DNA of 64,000 nt from CAZUHB01 sp964620445 (GTDB lineage Bacteria > Planctomycetota > B15-G4 > CAYZWU01), in the NCBI GenBank assembly GCA_964620445.1, contig CAZUHB010000016.1:1-64000 (forward strand), given 5' to 3'. Below are positions 9,305 through 18,350 of this stretch, piece after piece; the stretch's first letter is position 1; the number at the start of each line of letters is the position of its first letter. A model generated the notes under the pieces. That model worked only from the letters and a program-made list of their open reading frames with translations. It did not search any database and was not told where the DNA came from. A program made the translations under genes and the position numbers.

Positions 9305-11533
9305 TCACGCCATCCGGTAAGGCCGGCGGGACTCGTACAGTTCGAGCCTTTTTTTGATCGAGCCCGCCAGGGCCTTGTCGTTGAACTGCCTGGCGATCTC
9401 GAGGGCCAGCTGAGAAAAAGCGATCGCTTCCTCAAAACGCCCGGTATTCGAGTGAACGATCGCCAACGTATCCAGGTAGATGGGATTGCGATTGTGCGTG
9501 GCCCGGCAGGTTTGCCGGGAGAGTTCGAGAGCTCTTGCACAGTTGCGGAGAGAGTCGTCGGGAGAGGCGGCCAGCACCCGGGCGAGTACGTCCATCACCG
9601 GAAGATCGGTCGAATCGAAAACCTTCTGCCTGCTCAGAAGGCGCAGTCCATCCTCGTATCGATCGGGGCTTCGTACCAGGAGTTGCAGCGCACGCTCCAG
9701 GTTCTGGAGGACCGACCGGTTTTCAGGATCGATGTCATGAGCCTTACGCAGGTTGAGAACCGATTCGAGGTAGCACTTTTTACGCGCCTGAGCGGTGGCC
9801 AGATTGTTGAGCACCATGGCGTTTCGCGAGTGGATCTCGAGAGCTTTCTCGAAGAACGAAATCGCCTCGTCCAACTTTCCGATACGGGCCAGGACTTGAG
9901 CCAGATCGCTGTACAATCCCGCTGTGCTGATGTTTTTGTCGAGGCCCCGCCTCTCGTGCGCTTTGATGGCCCGGCGGAAGTGATCGGCCGCACTGGGCAG
10001 ATCGCCCGACTGGACGAGCGCGCGAGCCAGTGCGGAAAGAAACTGGGCATTGTGTGGATTCTGTTGTACCAGTTTCTTCAGGAGCGCAAGAGCCTTCCGC
10101 GATTCACCTGCCGCGATCAACTCCAGCACTTCCGTCGACTGGTTGAAAACGGTCACCATCTCCTTGGGATCTTTGAGCGTGCTGTAGTCAACAGGCTCTT
10201 GACCGCTCGTCCCGCTCCCCATGTAGCCGAGGGCCGCAAGACGCTGGCGCTGTGCGGCCGTCAGATCGATCCGCTCTGCTTCCAGTCGGATCATGGATTG
10301 CTCCATGGCCAGGAGTCTCTGCTCCATCTTCCTGACGATATCGCCGCGCTGTTCGGCCAGGTTGGTCGTCTCCAGGGGGTCCAATTCCTTGTCGAAGAGT
10401 TCAGAAACAGGTGAGCGAATATATTTCCAGCGGGGTGTGATCAGGCTGCGCAGCGGGCTGCAGCCAAGGTAGTCGAAAGGATAATTCGATTCGCCGTATA
10501 TGTCGTGAGGCTCGAGAGATCCCCCGGTCAGTGCGGTCGCCAGGCTCCGTCCGCTGGGAGCCACGGGGACCTCGATATCGGCGATAGCGGTGATCGTGGG
10601 AAAAACGTCGACCAGGCCGACAGGCGTCGGGATCCTCTTGGAGGGAGCTATCCTTCCCGGCAGGGAGAAAATCATGGGCACGCGCATTGTTGCGTCGTAA
10701 ACAAAGATCGCGTGGCGAAGCTCATCGTGTTCGCCGAGACCTTCGCCATGATCGGAGACAAGAACGACAAGGGTGTTGTCAGTCAGGCCGCGGCGATCGA
10801 GCCACGACAAAAGACGATCGATCTGGTTGTCGACGAAGGCGATCTCCCCGTCGTAACGATCATGTTCGAACCGCGTGGCGTAGGGTTCCGGGGGACTGTA
10901 CGGAGCGTGGGGATCGTAGAGATGGACCCAGCAGAAAAATGGAGCGGAGCCGTCCTCCTGCAGCCAGGAGAGAGCGGAATCGACGACCTCGCTAGCCCGT
11001 CGCTCCGGTTGTCGGCGCTGGTTGGCGTTTGAAGCGGCCGCCGACAGATCGCTGCCGTTGATCTCGATCTCTTCGACATCGTCGTAGATATCGAAACCCT
11101 GGTTCAGGCCAAAAACGGAATCGAGCACAAAGGCACCCAGGAACGCACCGGTCCTGTATCCGTCCCGTTCGAAAACCTCGGCCAGGGTGGTCGCGTCCTG
11201 ACTCAGGGTCAGATCGTCGTTTTCGCGCACACCATGTTCGGGTGGGTGGAGTCCGGTCATGATCGATGTGTGGGAAGGCAGCGTGATGGGAGCGGAGCTG
11301 AACGCCTGCTCGAAAAGAACACCGCCTTCTGCAAGAGCGTCGATCGCTGGTGTTTCGGATTTTGCGTATCCGTAACATCCGAGACGATCGGCTCGGACCG
11401 TGTCGAGTGTGATCAGGAGAATGTTCGGTTTCCGGAAAGCGTCCCCGTTCTTCCCGGATCCGCCGCACGAGCCCAGGAGGAGTGAACAAACCATGACCGC
11501 CACGGCCAGATGTCGCACGTTGTGCCGCATCAA
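9305..11533 (-). CDS. Sulfatase-superfamily lipoprotein with C-terminal TPRs (Thr at nucleophile position)
   Basis: The 742-residue product begins with a lipoprotein signal (LLGSC, Cys23). Residues 35-420 form an alkaline-phosphatase/sulfatase-superfamily domain with LDTVRADRLGCYG (first metal Asp44), SDHGEGLGEHDE (metal Asp and His) and a conserved TG strand. The signature that is C-x-P-S-R in true sulfatases reads T-L-P-S-H here (Thr84), so formylglycine cannot form. Thr is the nucleophile in related phosphotransferases such as EptA and LtaS. Residues about 470-735 are tetratricopeptide repeats. The gene lies downstream of a TPR membrane protein of the TMTC/glycosyltransferase type, 120 bp away and with its own probable promoter. 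Likely job: hydrolysis or transfer on a surface glycan or lipid; substrate unknown. Confidence 0.85.
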   Translation of the reverse strand: MMRHNVRHLAVAVMVCSLLLGSCGGSGKNGDAFRKPNILLITLDTVRADRLGCYGYAKSETPAIDALAEGGVLFEQAFSSAPITLPSHTSIMTGLHPPEHGVRENDDLTLSQDATTLAEVFERDGYRTGAFLGAFVLDSVFGLNQGFDIYDDVEEIEINGSDLSAAASNANQRRQPERRASEVVDSALSWLQEDGSAPFFCWVHLYDPHAPYSPPEPYATRFEHDRYDGEIAFVDNQIDRLLSWLDRRGLTDNTLVVLVSDHGEGLGEHDELRHAIFVYDATMRVPMIFSLPGRIAPSKRIPTPVGLVDVFPTITAIADIEVPVAPSGRSLATALTGGSLEPHDIYGESNYPFDYLGCSPLRSLITPRWKYIRSPVSELFDKELDPLETTNLAEQRGDIVRKMEQRLLAMEQSMIRLEAERIDLTAAQRQRLAALGYMGSGTSGQEPVDYSTLKDPKEMVTVFNQSTEVLELIAAGESRKALALLKKLVQQNPHNAQFLSALARALVQSGDLPSAADHFRRAIKAHERRGLDKNISTAGLYSDLAQVLARIGKLDEAISFFEKALEIHSRNAMVLNNLATAQARKKCYLESVLNLRKAHDIDPENRSVLQNLERALQLLVRSPDRYEDGLRLLSRQKVFDSTDLPVMDVLARVLAASPDDSLRNCARALELSRQTCRATHNRNPIYLDTLAIVHSNTGRFEEAIAFSQLALEIARQFNDKALAGSIKKRLELYESRRPYRMA

Positions 11534-11587
11534 ATGATTTCACCGGGTAACTAGAGAAGAGGTGCTATAGTAACCAAGGGCTACGGG

Positions 11588-11615
11588 ATTCTATCATAAG
11601 AATGAATAAATACAA
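11588..11615 (-). promoter_or_regulatory. Probable extended -10 promoter for the sulfatase-TPR gene
   Basis: On the minus strand TTGTAT (11615-11610) and TAGAAT (11593-11588) are 16 nt apart. The -10 is preceded by TGA, giving the extended form TGnTAGAAT. The area is markedly AT-rich and lies 55 bp before the ATG at 11533, in the gap after the upstream gene. The -35 is weak (3 of 6). Confidence 0.4.
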
Positions 11616-11653
11616 TCGTCTGCCAAGTTTTGTCGAGATTAACTTGGATCGCC

Positions 11654-13366
11654 CTACTTTCTTCCGAGTTTCGACCGACAGAACTCGAGGGATTGTCTCG
11701 CTGATCGGTCATTCGGATCGATACGTACTGCCACGGAGAGGTGGATCTCGGCTTCGGAGTATGCCTGTCTGCTGATCAGCATCACCCCGAGATTGTACCT
11801 GGCAGTGTGGTTGTCCGGTTGGATGCGAATCGCCTCGCGCAGGTGTTTTTCCGCTTCGGTGACCTTTTTGTTCTTTATGAGCGCCCTGGCCAGATTCAGG
11901 TGTGCGGCCAGATGATCCGGGTAGTGAACGAGCGCTTCCCGGAGGGCCTGTTCGGTTTCGGCGTATTCGTCGAGCTTGAGATGGACGATGCCGAGATTGA
12001 TCAGAATCTTCGGTTCCGCGGGGAAGATGCGGCGGGCTTCCAGATAGTGGTTCTTCGCCTCGTTGTATCTATGGATGGTCATCAGGTGATTGCCCAGCAT
12101 CGAGTGGGCAATGAAGTTGTTGTCCGTCGACTCGAGGGCGTGTCGATAGAGCGAGTTGTCGTCACGCCATGTCTCGACCTGAGCACGAGTCAATCCCACA
12201 CAGGCGACGAGGATACCCATCGCCACAACGGCGGCGGGCGTTTTCGAGGAGGAGATCTTCGAGAGAAGAAGGGAGGCTCCCCACGTGATCGCAATGAAAA
12301 GTCCGATCAAGGGCACATAGCTGAAACGATCGGCCAGGGCTTGCTGCCCGATCTGAATAATCCCGATCACAGGAACGAGGGTTCCCACGAACCAGAACCA
12401 GCCCACGAAATAGAAGGGATACTTCTTTCTGAACAGAACCGCCGCCAGCGAGACGACCAGGAGCGCACCGAGTGCCAGGCCGGCCCTCCAGAGCGGGATG
12501 TTCTCCCCGGGGTGCGGATAAAAGAAGGCGAGGTTCAAGGGCACGAAGGTCTTGGCGATATAGGTGATGTACGCTTCGGGAGTGTTCGCGATGCGCGCGA
12601 GAAATGAGATCTCCTCGTAGGTTCGAACCGCGCCGGTTTGCTGCTGCACGAGGTAGGTGATCGTCGAGGAGGCAGCAATCAAGACGAGAAAGGGGATCTT
12701 TTCGACGAGGACTGTTTTCACGTTCCCCCTGATTCGATCGAGCGGCCACATGTCGAGAAGCAGGAAAACGAAAGGCAGAGTCACGAGCATCGGCTTGGTG
12801 AGGAGCCCCAGGCCGAGCGACAGGAGAGCGCCCGCATAGGCTGCCGCGCTGCGCTTTCTGGCGTAACGCGCATAGGCGAGGCACGACAGGATCAAAAAGA
12901 AGGTGCTCAGCAGACCTTTCCGATCGGACACCCACGCAACCGTCTCCACGTGCAGGGGGTGCAGGGCGAAGAGGGCGGCCACGAAAGCACTTCTCCACGT
13001 TGCGCGCGTCAGGCTCTTGAGAAGAAGATAGAGGAGCAGGCTGTTGACGATGTGCAGCAAGAGGCTCGTTGCGTGGTGACCCCGCGGATCGGAACCATGG
13101 ATCCCGTAATCGATCATGTGCGAGATCCAGGTCAGGGGATTCCAGTTGTTGGCGTGTCCCGTCTTGAATGCCCAGATGATGCCGTCGATGGTCAGTCCCT
13201 TTTGGACCATCGTGTTTTGCGAGACGTAGAGCGGATCGTCATAGCTGACGAATTCGAATCCGTTCACCTCGAAATAAGAGATCGCAATCGCCGCGAAGAG
13301 GATCGCGCAGACAACGAGATCTGTAACAGAGAAAGGTCTCTCCAGGCTCATGGCATTCGGCTCCAT
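11654..13366 (-). CDS. TMTC-like polytopic membrane protein with TPR tail (GT-C glycosyltransferase-like)
   Basis: This 570-residue protein has about ten hydrophobic helices in residues 15-395 and four tetratricopeptide repeats in residues about 410-560. The first periplasmic loop carries FVSYDDPLYV, and HHATSLLLHIVN and FALHPLHVETVAWVSDRKG follow. These are hallmarks of the bacterial TPR/TMTC-like family related to O-mannosyltransferases (GT-C fold), where the acidic pair after the first helix is catalytic. It probably moves a lipid-linked sugar onto a protein or glycan outside the membrane. ATG 13366 is used, and an internal ATG (MSLERP) at 13351 with GGAG before it is an alternative start. 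The next gene downstream on this strand is the sulfatase-TPR lipoprotein. Confidence 0.8.
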   Translation of the reverse strand: MEPNAMSLERPFSVTDLVVCAILFAAIAISYFEVNGFEFVSYDDPLYVSQNTMVQKGLTIDGIIWAFKTGHANNWNPLTWISHMIDYGIHGSDPRGHHATSLLLHIVNSLLLYLLLKSLTRATWRSAFVAALFALHPLHVETVAWVSDRKGLLSTFFLILSCLAYARYARKRSAAAYAGALLSLGLGLLTKPMLVTLPFVFLLLDMWPLDRIRGNVKTVLVEKIPFLVLIAASSTITYLVQQQTGAVRTYEEISFLARIANTPEAYITYIAKTFVPLNLAFFYPHPGENIPLWRAGLALGALLVVSLAAVLFRKKYPFYFVGWFWFVGTLVPVIGIIQIGQQALADRFSYVPLIGLFIAITWGASLLLSKISSSKTPAAVVAMGILVACVGLTRAQVETWRDDNSLYRHALESTDNNFIAHSMLGNHLMTIHRYNEAKNHYLEARRIFPAEPKILINLGIVHLKLDEYAETEQALREALVHYPDHLAAHLNLARALIKNKKVTEAEKHLREAIRIQPDNHTARYNLGVMLISRQAYSEAEIHLSVAVRIDPNDRSARQSLEFCRSKLGRK

Positions 13367-13377
13367 TGAGAAGAGCA

Positions 13378-13409
13378 GCTCCCCGGACCGTTACCTGACG
13401 GTCGGGAGC
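13378..13409 (-). promoter_or_regulatory. Leader hairpin covering the ribosome site of the TMTC-like gene
   Basis: GCTCCC(CG)GACCGT at 13378-13391 pairs with ACGGTCGGGAGC at 13398-13409: twelve pairs, one 2-nt bulge, a 6-nt loop. In minus-strand mRNA the 3' arm contains GGGGAG, the only purine-rich ribosome site in reach of ATG 13366, 12 nt upstream. No T-run follows, so it is not a terminator. Confidence 0.4.
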
Positions 13410-13433
13410 CGCCTCCGAAAATGATAGTACCAG

Positions 13434-13462
13434 TTGAGTTAGCGTAATTACATGAACATTAT
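13434..13462 (+). promoter_or_regulatory. Possible promoter for the 13611 sulfatase-like gene
   Basis: TTGAGT and CATTAT are separated by 17 nt in the only AT-rich part of this gap. Both hexamers are imperfect (5 of 6 and 4 of 6), and the leader to the chosen start would be about 140 nt. Confidence 0.3.
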
Positions 13463-13610
13463 CAGGGAAGGGAGCCGGCGCAAAAGAGCCTGGCGGGCGT
13501 GGTTCTGGGGCATCGGGCGCAAACGAAGAGGATGGCCGCTTTTTCTGCAGGAGGTTTTGTTCTCACGCCACGACGAGGCTATGATGGACCAACTTTTGTT
13601 GGAAAGAACC

Positions 13611-15029
13611 ATGATCAGAACACGATTCGTGATCTTGTACGTTTTTCCGGCGGCTCTTCTGGCCTGTTTATGCCAGGGATGCGATTCATCCCCCGGCAGC
13701 GAAGAGAAGCCGCAAGGCGCCGTGCTGATCCTCCTCGACACGGTCCGCGCCGACCGCCTCTCCTGTTACGGCAACGACCGCGAGACGTCGCCCGCGCTGT
13801 CGCGGCTCGCCGAGCAGGGAGTGCTCTTTGAAAAAACGGTGGCCTTCGCGCCCTGGACCCTCCCGTCGATGGTGAATGTCTTCACGGCGAACAGGGTCGA
13901 TTCGAGCACCTTCGGCAAGACGCTGAACTACTCCCTCGTCGAGTCGCTCGCCCGGGCGGGCATCGCGACGGCAGGCATCACCGAGGGCGGTTTCGTTTCG
14001 AGCCAGCTCGGATTCAACCGCGGTTTTTCCAAATACGTCGACGAGGGGGGCGATGTCGAGGTTCAAGCCGACGGCCGCTCCATGCTGATGAACATGGCCG
14101 ATCCCGAGGGAAGGATCGAGGAGACCTTCCGCCAGGCAAAGGAATGGCTCGCGGCGCACAGGGATGAGAAATTCTTTCTCTACATTCACACTTACGAGGC
14201 GCACACGCCCTACACGCGCACCACCTTCTGCAATGGGCTCGATCCGGGCAACGTGGGGGAAACCTTCACACTCGACAAGCTCGATCTGCTGCAGAGCGGC
14301 AAGCTTTCCCTGGACGAGACCGACACGTCCTATCTCGAGGCCCTCTACGACGGGGGGATCTTGAAGTGCGATGAACAGGTCGGGGAATTTCTCGCCTACC
14401 TCGGCGAGATCGGTTTGAGCGACCGCACAATGGTGGTGGTCACCAGCGATCACGGCGAGGAGCTCGGCGATCACTACCCCTCCTTCTCGGGCGAACATGG
14501 CCACTCCCTCCACGACGAGCTGCTGCTCGTGCCGCTCATCATCCACGATCCGACCGGTTCCTGCCGGGGAAAGAGGATCGAGAGCCAGGTGCGGCTCATG
14601 GACGTGATGCCCACCGTTCTCGACGCGCTCGGTGTCACGCCCGGGCGCCCGATGGCCGGAAAGAGCCTGCGCCCCCTGATGACGGGGGACGAGGACCGCG
14701 GCCGCGCGGCGATCGGCGGCGTCACCAAGGCGGGACCGCAAAGGGTGTTTGCGCGCTGGCTCGGTTACAAGAGCATCTGGGTCGTGGGCCCGCCCTCGGG
14801 CGCGCACCCTCTCGATCCGCCGCCGCCGCCCGTGGCGCTCTACGATCTGCGCGCCGATCCCGGGGAGCGGACAGACATCTCCGGCAAGAGTCCCGACATC
14901 GTCGCCAAGATGAAGCAAGTCCTCTCCGGAATGGAGTGGACAAAGGACGAGCAGGGCCGCTTCTCGCTGCCCGAGGAGATGGACGAGGCATTCCGCCGCC
15001 GCCTCGAATCTCTCGGGTACATCCGGTAA
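13611..15029 (+). CDS. Sulfatase-superfamily lipoprotein (Thr at nucleophile position)
   Basis: ATG 13611 is chosen inside a longer frame because it opens a lipoprotein signal (hydrophobic core, then LCQGC near residue 24); the preceding 53 codons are basic and unlike a leader. The ribosome site GGAAAG is modest. The 472-residue product has LLDTVRADRLSCYG (metal Asp), TSDHGEELGDH and a DLRADPGERTD motif common at the end of arylsulfatase-like proteins. The active-site signature is T-L-P-S-M (Thr83), not C-x-P-S-R. It is therefore not a formylglycine sulfatase; phosphodiester or phospho-transfer chemistry, or loss of activity, is possible. It has no TPR tail. Its stop lies 11 bp from the stop of the convergent sulfatase-like gene. 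Confidence 0.85.
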   Translation: MIRTRFVILYVFPAALLACLCQGCDSSPGSEEKPQGAVLILLDTVRADRLSCYGNDRETSPALSRLAEQGVLFEKTVAFAPWTLPSMVNVFTANRVDSSTFGKTLNYSLVESLARAGIATAGITEGGFVSSQLGFNRGFSKYVDEGGDVEVQADGRSMLMNMADPEGRIEETFRQAKEWLAAHRDEKFFLYIHTYEAHTPYTRTTFCNGLDPGNVGETFTLDKLDLLQSGKLSLDETDTSYLEALYDGGILKCDEQVGEFLAYLGEIGLSDRTMVVVTSDHGEELGDHYPSFSGEHGHSLHDELLLVPLIIHDPTGSCRGKRIESQVRLMDVMPTVLDALGVTPGRPMAGKSLRPLMTGDEDRGRAAIGGVTKAGPQRVFARWLGYKSIWVVGPPSGAHPLDPPPPPVALYDLRADPGERTDISGKSPDIVAKMKQVLSGMEWTKDEQGRFSLPEEMDEAFRRRLESLGYIR

Positions 15030-15040
15030 CCTCTGGAATC

Positions 15041-16597
15041 TTATTTCCGGCGCCGTCCGCCGCCATACCCGAGCGATTCGAGCCGCTCGAGCTGTTCGTC
15101 CGAAAGTTCGGGGCCCACGGCGCTCGCGTAGTCGAACGGGACAGTCTCGGCCATGAGCCGCCTGAGCGTTTCGCGGAGGCGTTTCGTTTCCGCGCTTCTC
15201 GTGGCGAGGAGATTTTGCCGCTCTCCCGGGTCAGCGGAAAGATCGTAGAGTTCGCTCGATCCGTCCGACGCGTGGATGTACTTGAACGTCCCGTCGTAGA
15301 GGGCGGTCATCCGCCTGCGGAAGGGCGTGGGATCCCAGCTGCCGTAGATCCTTTTCACCTTCTCGATCGGATTCTCGAGGTCGGACGGGTACTCGGCGAG
15401 CCGCAGCCGGTCCGGCGCCGGGTCGAGCAGGCTCATCGCGTGGCGCGACGGTCGATCAGGCGGATCGAGCCCGGCGAGCTCGAGCAGCGTGGGAAAGATG
15501 TCGAAATTGACCACCGGCCGTTTCTCGCGGCCCGGCTCCAGTATCTCGGGGTAGTGGATCACGAGCGGCACGCGCAGAAGCTCCTCGTAGAGCGAGTACT
15601 GATGGTCGAGCATGTGGTGTTCGCCCAGGTGTTCGCCGTGGTCGCCCACGAGGATCACGATCGTGTTGTCGAGGTATCCTCCCGCATCGAGGGTGGCGAT
15701 CAGATCCTCGAAGAGCGCGTCGAGCTCGAGGAGGCAGGCGTCGTAGAGGAGCGCCAGGATCTCGAGGTCGGCCGCGCTGTAGTCGTGGAGGCCGAAGGTG
15801 TAGCACCACATGTTGATCCAGGACCTGTCGATCTGCGCAGACCGTTCGATCTGGGCGGGCGTCATCAGCCGGCTGCGGATCTCGAGGGGAGGCGCAAAGG
15901 GCTGGTGGGCTTCCATGTAATTGAGAAAGGCGAAATAGGGCCGGCCATCGTCCTTCTTCCGGAGCCAATCGAGAAGGCCGACCTCGGCCAGCTTGCCGCA
16001 GTTCTTGATGTACCAGTTGTCCGGCCGCTTGAGACTCAGCATGCGATTGAGGTCCGAATTGTTGTCGAGCGGATTGGCCTTGCGGCGCATCATGTCGAGA
16101 GCCCTGTCCCGGTAGCGATCGTCCCAGGGATGTTCCTCCACCTCGAATCCCTGGCTGAAATTCTCGTCGGCCGAGATGTGGGGATTGGCGGAGAAGAGAT
16201 AGGTGGCGTATCCCTCGGTCTGAAAGATCTCGGCCAGGGTGAGATGCCTGTCGGCGAGGTGCTTGAACGAGTTGTTGGCGCCGTGCTCCCTGGGAAGGAG
16301 CCCGGTGAACATGGCGCCATGGGACGGCACGGTCGAGCTCCCCGTGGAGGTGCAGTTCTCGAAGACGCGCGCCCCGAGCGCGAAGGTTTCGAGAAAGGGC
16401 GTGGTGGGGGTGTCGCAGCCGTAGACACTCAGCCTGTCGGCGCGCACCGTGTCCCAGACCACGAAGAGAACATTGGGCCGGTCGCCCTCCGTGGAACAGG
16501 CAAAAACCGGAAGGAGCAGGGCGGCCAGGGCGACAAGAAGGAACGGGGAGCCGAGGGTTCGATCTGCCGCCTTTCGACCGTGTCTGTTGTGCATCAT
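15041..16597 (-). CDS. Sulfatase-superfamily lipoprotein at end of rhamnose operon (Thr at nucleophile position)
   Basis: The product has 518 residues and a lipobox PVFAC (Cys34). Motifs are WDTVRADRLSVYG, GDHGEHLGEHHML with the metal Asp and His, and a C-terminal DLSADPGERQNL typical of the sulfatase clan. The nucleophile region reads T-V-P-S-H (Thr89), so the Cys or Ser needed for formylglycine is absent. Two ATGs are adjacent (16597 and 16594); GAGGA precedes both. The gene begins 15 bp after the ggt stop and is probably the last gene of the rhaB-rhaA-ggt transcript. That context suggests action on a rhamnose-containing glycan outside the cytoplasm, but the bond attacked is not predictable. 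Confidence 0.85.
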   Translation of the reverse strand: MMHNRHGRKAADRTLGSPFLLVALAALLLPVFACSTEGDRPNVLFVVWDTVRADRLSVYGCDTPTTPFLETFALGARVFENCTSTGSSTVPSHGAMFTGLLPREHGANNSFKHLADRHLTLAEIFQTEGYATYLFSANPHISADENFSQGFEVEEHPWDDRYRDRALDMMRRKANPLDNNSDLNRMLSLKRPDNWYIKNCGKLAEVGLLDWLRKKDDGRPYFAFLNYMEAHQPFAPPLEIRSRLMTPAQIERSAQIDRSWINMWCYTFGLHDYSAADLEILALLYDACLLELDALFEDLIATLDAGGYLDNTIVILVGDHGEHLGEHHMLDHQYSLYEELLRVPLVIHYPEILEPGREKRPVVNFDIFPTLLELAGLDPPDRPSRHAMSLLDPAPDRLRLAEYPSDLENPIEKVKRIYGSWDPTPFRRRMTALYDGTFKYIHASDGSSELYDLSADPGERQNLLATRSAETKRLRETLRRLMAETVPFDYASAVGPELSDEQLERLESLGYGGGRRRK

Positions 16598-16612
16598 TCC
16601 TCAACGCCTTTG

Positions 16613-18319
16613 TCAGTACCCGAGGGCGCAGCCATCCTTGCGCGATTCCGAGGCGCCGATGAGAACGTCCTTCTCCTCGTCCCACCAGATCCCCTGGTAT
16701 CCGCCAAAGCCGCCCTTGGCGTGAACGACATTGTGTCCCCTCTCGATCAGGGCGCGGATCGTGGCGGACGCGATGCCGCTCTCGAGCGCCACCGTGCCCC
16801 CGTTGGTCATGGTTTCGCCCGTGGGCTGTGACGAGCCGCTGTGGCGGAACCGGGGGGCGTCGCCCGCCTCCTGGATATTCTTGCCGAAGTCGATGATGTT
16901 GCACAGCACCTGCACATGCCCCTGGGGCTGCATGGCGCCGCCCATCACGCCGAAGGCGAACAGAGGCTTTCCGCCGCGAGTGACCATGGCGGGTATGATC
17001 GTGTGGAAGGGACGCTTGTGCGGCTCGAGCGCGTTCGGGTGCGAACGGTCGAGGTTGAACAGGGCGCCGCGGTCCTGCATGCAGAATCCGAGACCGTCGG
17101 GCACGGGGCCCGATCCGAAACCGGCGTAGTTGCTCTGGATGAGAGAGACGAAGTTGCGGTCCTTGTCGGCCACGACGAGAAAGGTCGTGTCTCCCCGCTC
17201 GATCGGCAGGTCGCCGTGCGGCATCTTTCTGCGCGCACGGCCCATGTCGATCAGCTCGCGCCGCGCGGCGGCGTACTCCTTCGAGATGAGTTTTTCGATC
17301 GGGATCGAGTAGAAGTCGGGATCGCAGTAGAACCGGGCGCGGTCCTCGAAGGCGAGCTTCTTCGCTTCCACGAGGAGATGGAGCGCATCGGCGCTGCCCG
17401 GGCCGAGCGCGGCGAGGTCGAAACCCTCGAGAATATTGAGCATCTGGAGCGCCGCGATCCCCTGACCGTTGGGGGGGAGCTCCCACACGTCGTGGCCGCG
17501 GTAGCTGGTCGACACCGGATCGATCCAGGTGGAGGTGTGATCTTCGAGGTCCTTCAGGCGAAGGTAGCCGCCGATCCGTTTCGAGAACGCGTCGATCGTG
17601 CGGGCGATCTCGCCGCGATAGAATTCCTCCCGTCCGCCCTCCGCGAGGATGCGGTACGTCGAGGCAAGATCGGGATTGCGAAAGATCTCGCCCTTCGCCG
17701 GGGCGCTCCCGCCGGGAAGATAGGTCTTGGCGAAATTGGGCTGGCCGCGCAGCCGGTCTCCGCCGATCGACCAGTAGTGGGCGACGACCTCGGTCACCGG
17801 GAATCCCTCCTCGGCGTAGCGGATCGCGGGTGCGAGGATCTCTTCCATCGGCAGGCGGCCGAACTTCTCGTGCAGGGCGAACCACCCGTCCACGCACCCG
17901 GGAACGGTCCACGGCAGCACGCCGGTGTAGGGGATCGAGTCGAATCCCTCCTCCTCGATCCGATCGAGGGTGAGTCGGTGGGGACTGCGGCCGCTGGCGT
18001 TCAGCCCGTGGAGTTTTTGCCCTTCTGCGTCCCATACGATGGCGAAGAGATCTCCGCCCACACCGCATGAGACCGGCTCCATGAGGCCGAGGGCGGCATT
18101 GACCGCGATCGCCGCGTCCACGGCGCTGCCCCCCTTCTTCAGGATGTCGATTCCGATCTGGGCGGCGAGCGGCTGGGCGCAGCAGACCATGCCGTTCCGC
18201 GCGATCGTCTCGGAACGGGTGGCATCGGGGTCGCCGCAGATCCTGTCGTGCCCGCCGGCGTCGGGCACGATGGCAAGGCACGCGAGGAGGATAACGAAAA
18301 TCATCGGAGAGTTTTTCAT
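16613..18319 (-). CDS. ggt: Gamma-glutamyltransferase (Ggt), exported
   Basis: A 568-residue Ntn-hydrolase proenzyme. It has a signal peptide (about 1-23), an AQPLAAQIG..ILKKGGSAVDAA segment typical of the large subunit, and the autoprocessing site GDTTFLVVAD, where Thr378 would become the N-terminal nucleophile of the small subunit. The SNYAGFGSG and GVMGGAMQPQGH motifs that shape the gamma-glutamyl site are also present. The enzyme cleaves gamma-glutamyl bonds of glutathione and related peptides in the periplasm. It sits 30 bp after rhaA, with a perfect GC hairpin in that gap and no obvious ribosome site, so its expression may differ from that of rhaBA. Why it is in a rhamnose operon is unclear. 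Confidence 0.93.
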   Translation of the reverse strand: MKNSPMIFVILLACLAIVPDAGGHDRICGDPDATRSETIARNGMVCCAQPLAAQIGIDILKKGGSAVDAAIAVNAALGLMEPVSCGVGGDLFAIVWDAEGQKLHGLNASGRSPHRLTLDRIEEEGFDSIPYTGVLPWTVPGCVDGWFALHEKFGRLPMEEILAPAIRYAEEGFPVTEVVAHYWSIGGDRLRGQPNFAKTYLPGGSAPAKGEIFRNPDLASTYRILAEGGREEFYRGEIARTIDAFSKRIGGYLRLKDLEDHTSTWIDPVSTSYRGHDVWELPPNGQGIAALQMLNILEGFDLAALGPGSADALHLLVEAKKLAFEDRARFYCDPDFYSIPIEKLISKEYAAARRELIDMGRARRKMPHGDLPIERGDTTFLVVADKDRNFVSLIQSNYAGFGSGPVPDGLGFCMQDRGALFNLDRSHPNALEPHKRPFHTIIPAMVTRGGKPLFAFGVMGGAMQPQGHVQVLCNIIDFGKNIQEAGDAPRFRHSGSSQPTGETMTNGGTVALESGIASATIRALIERGHNVVHAKGGFGGYQGIWWDEEKDVLIGASESRKDGCALGY

Positions 18320-18335
18320 GGTCGTGGTGCGGCCC

Positions 18336-18350
18336 GGCCGGAGCCCGGCC
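18336..18350 (-). repeat. Intercistronic hairpin between rhaA and ggt
   Basis: A perfect 6-bp palindrome (GGCCGG, 3-nt loop, CCGGCC) starts at the last base of the rhaA stop codon and ends 16 nt before the ggt ATG. There is no T-run, so it is more likely an mRNA stability or attenuation element than a terminator. Confidence 0.4.

Noticed and set aside
14936..16831. A 631-codon plus-strand frame
   Set aside because: Antisense to the sulfatase-like gene at 15041-16597 and the end of ggt; no recognisable fold.
16841..18070. A 409-codon plus-strand frame
   Set aside because: Antisense to ggt, which is intact with its processing Thr.
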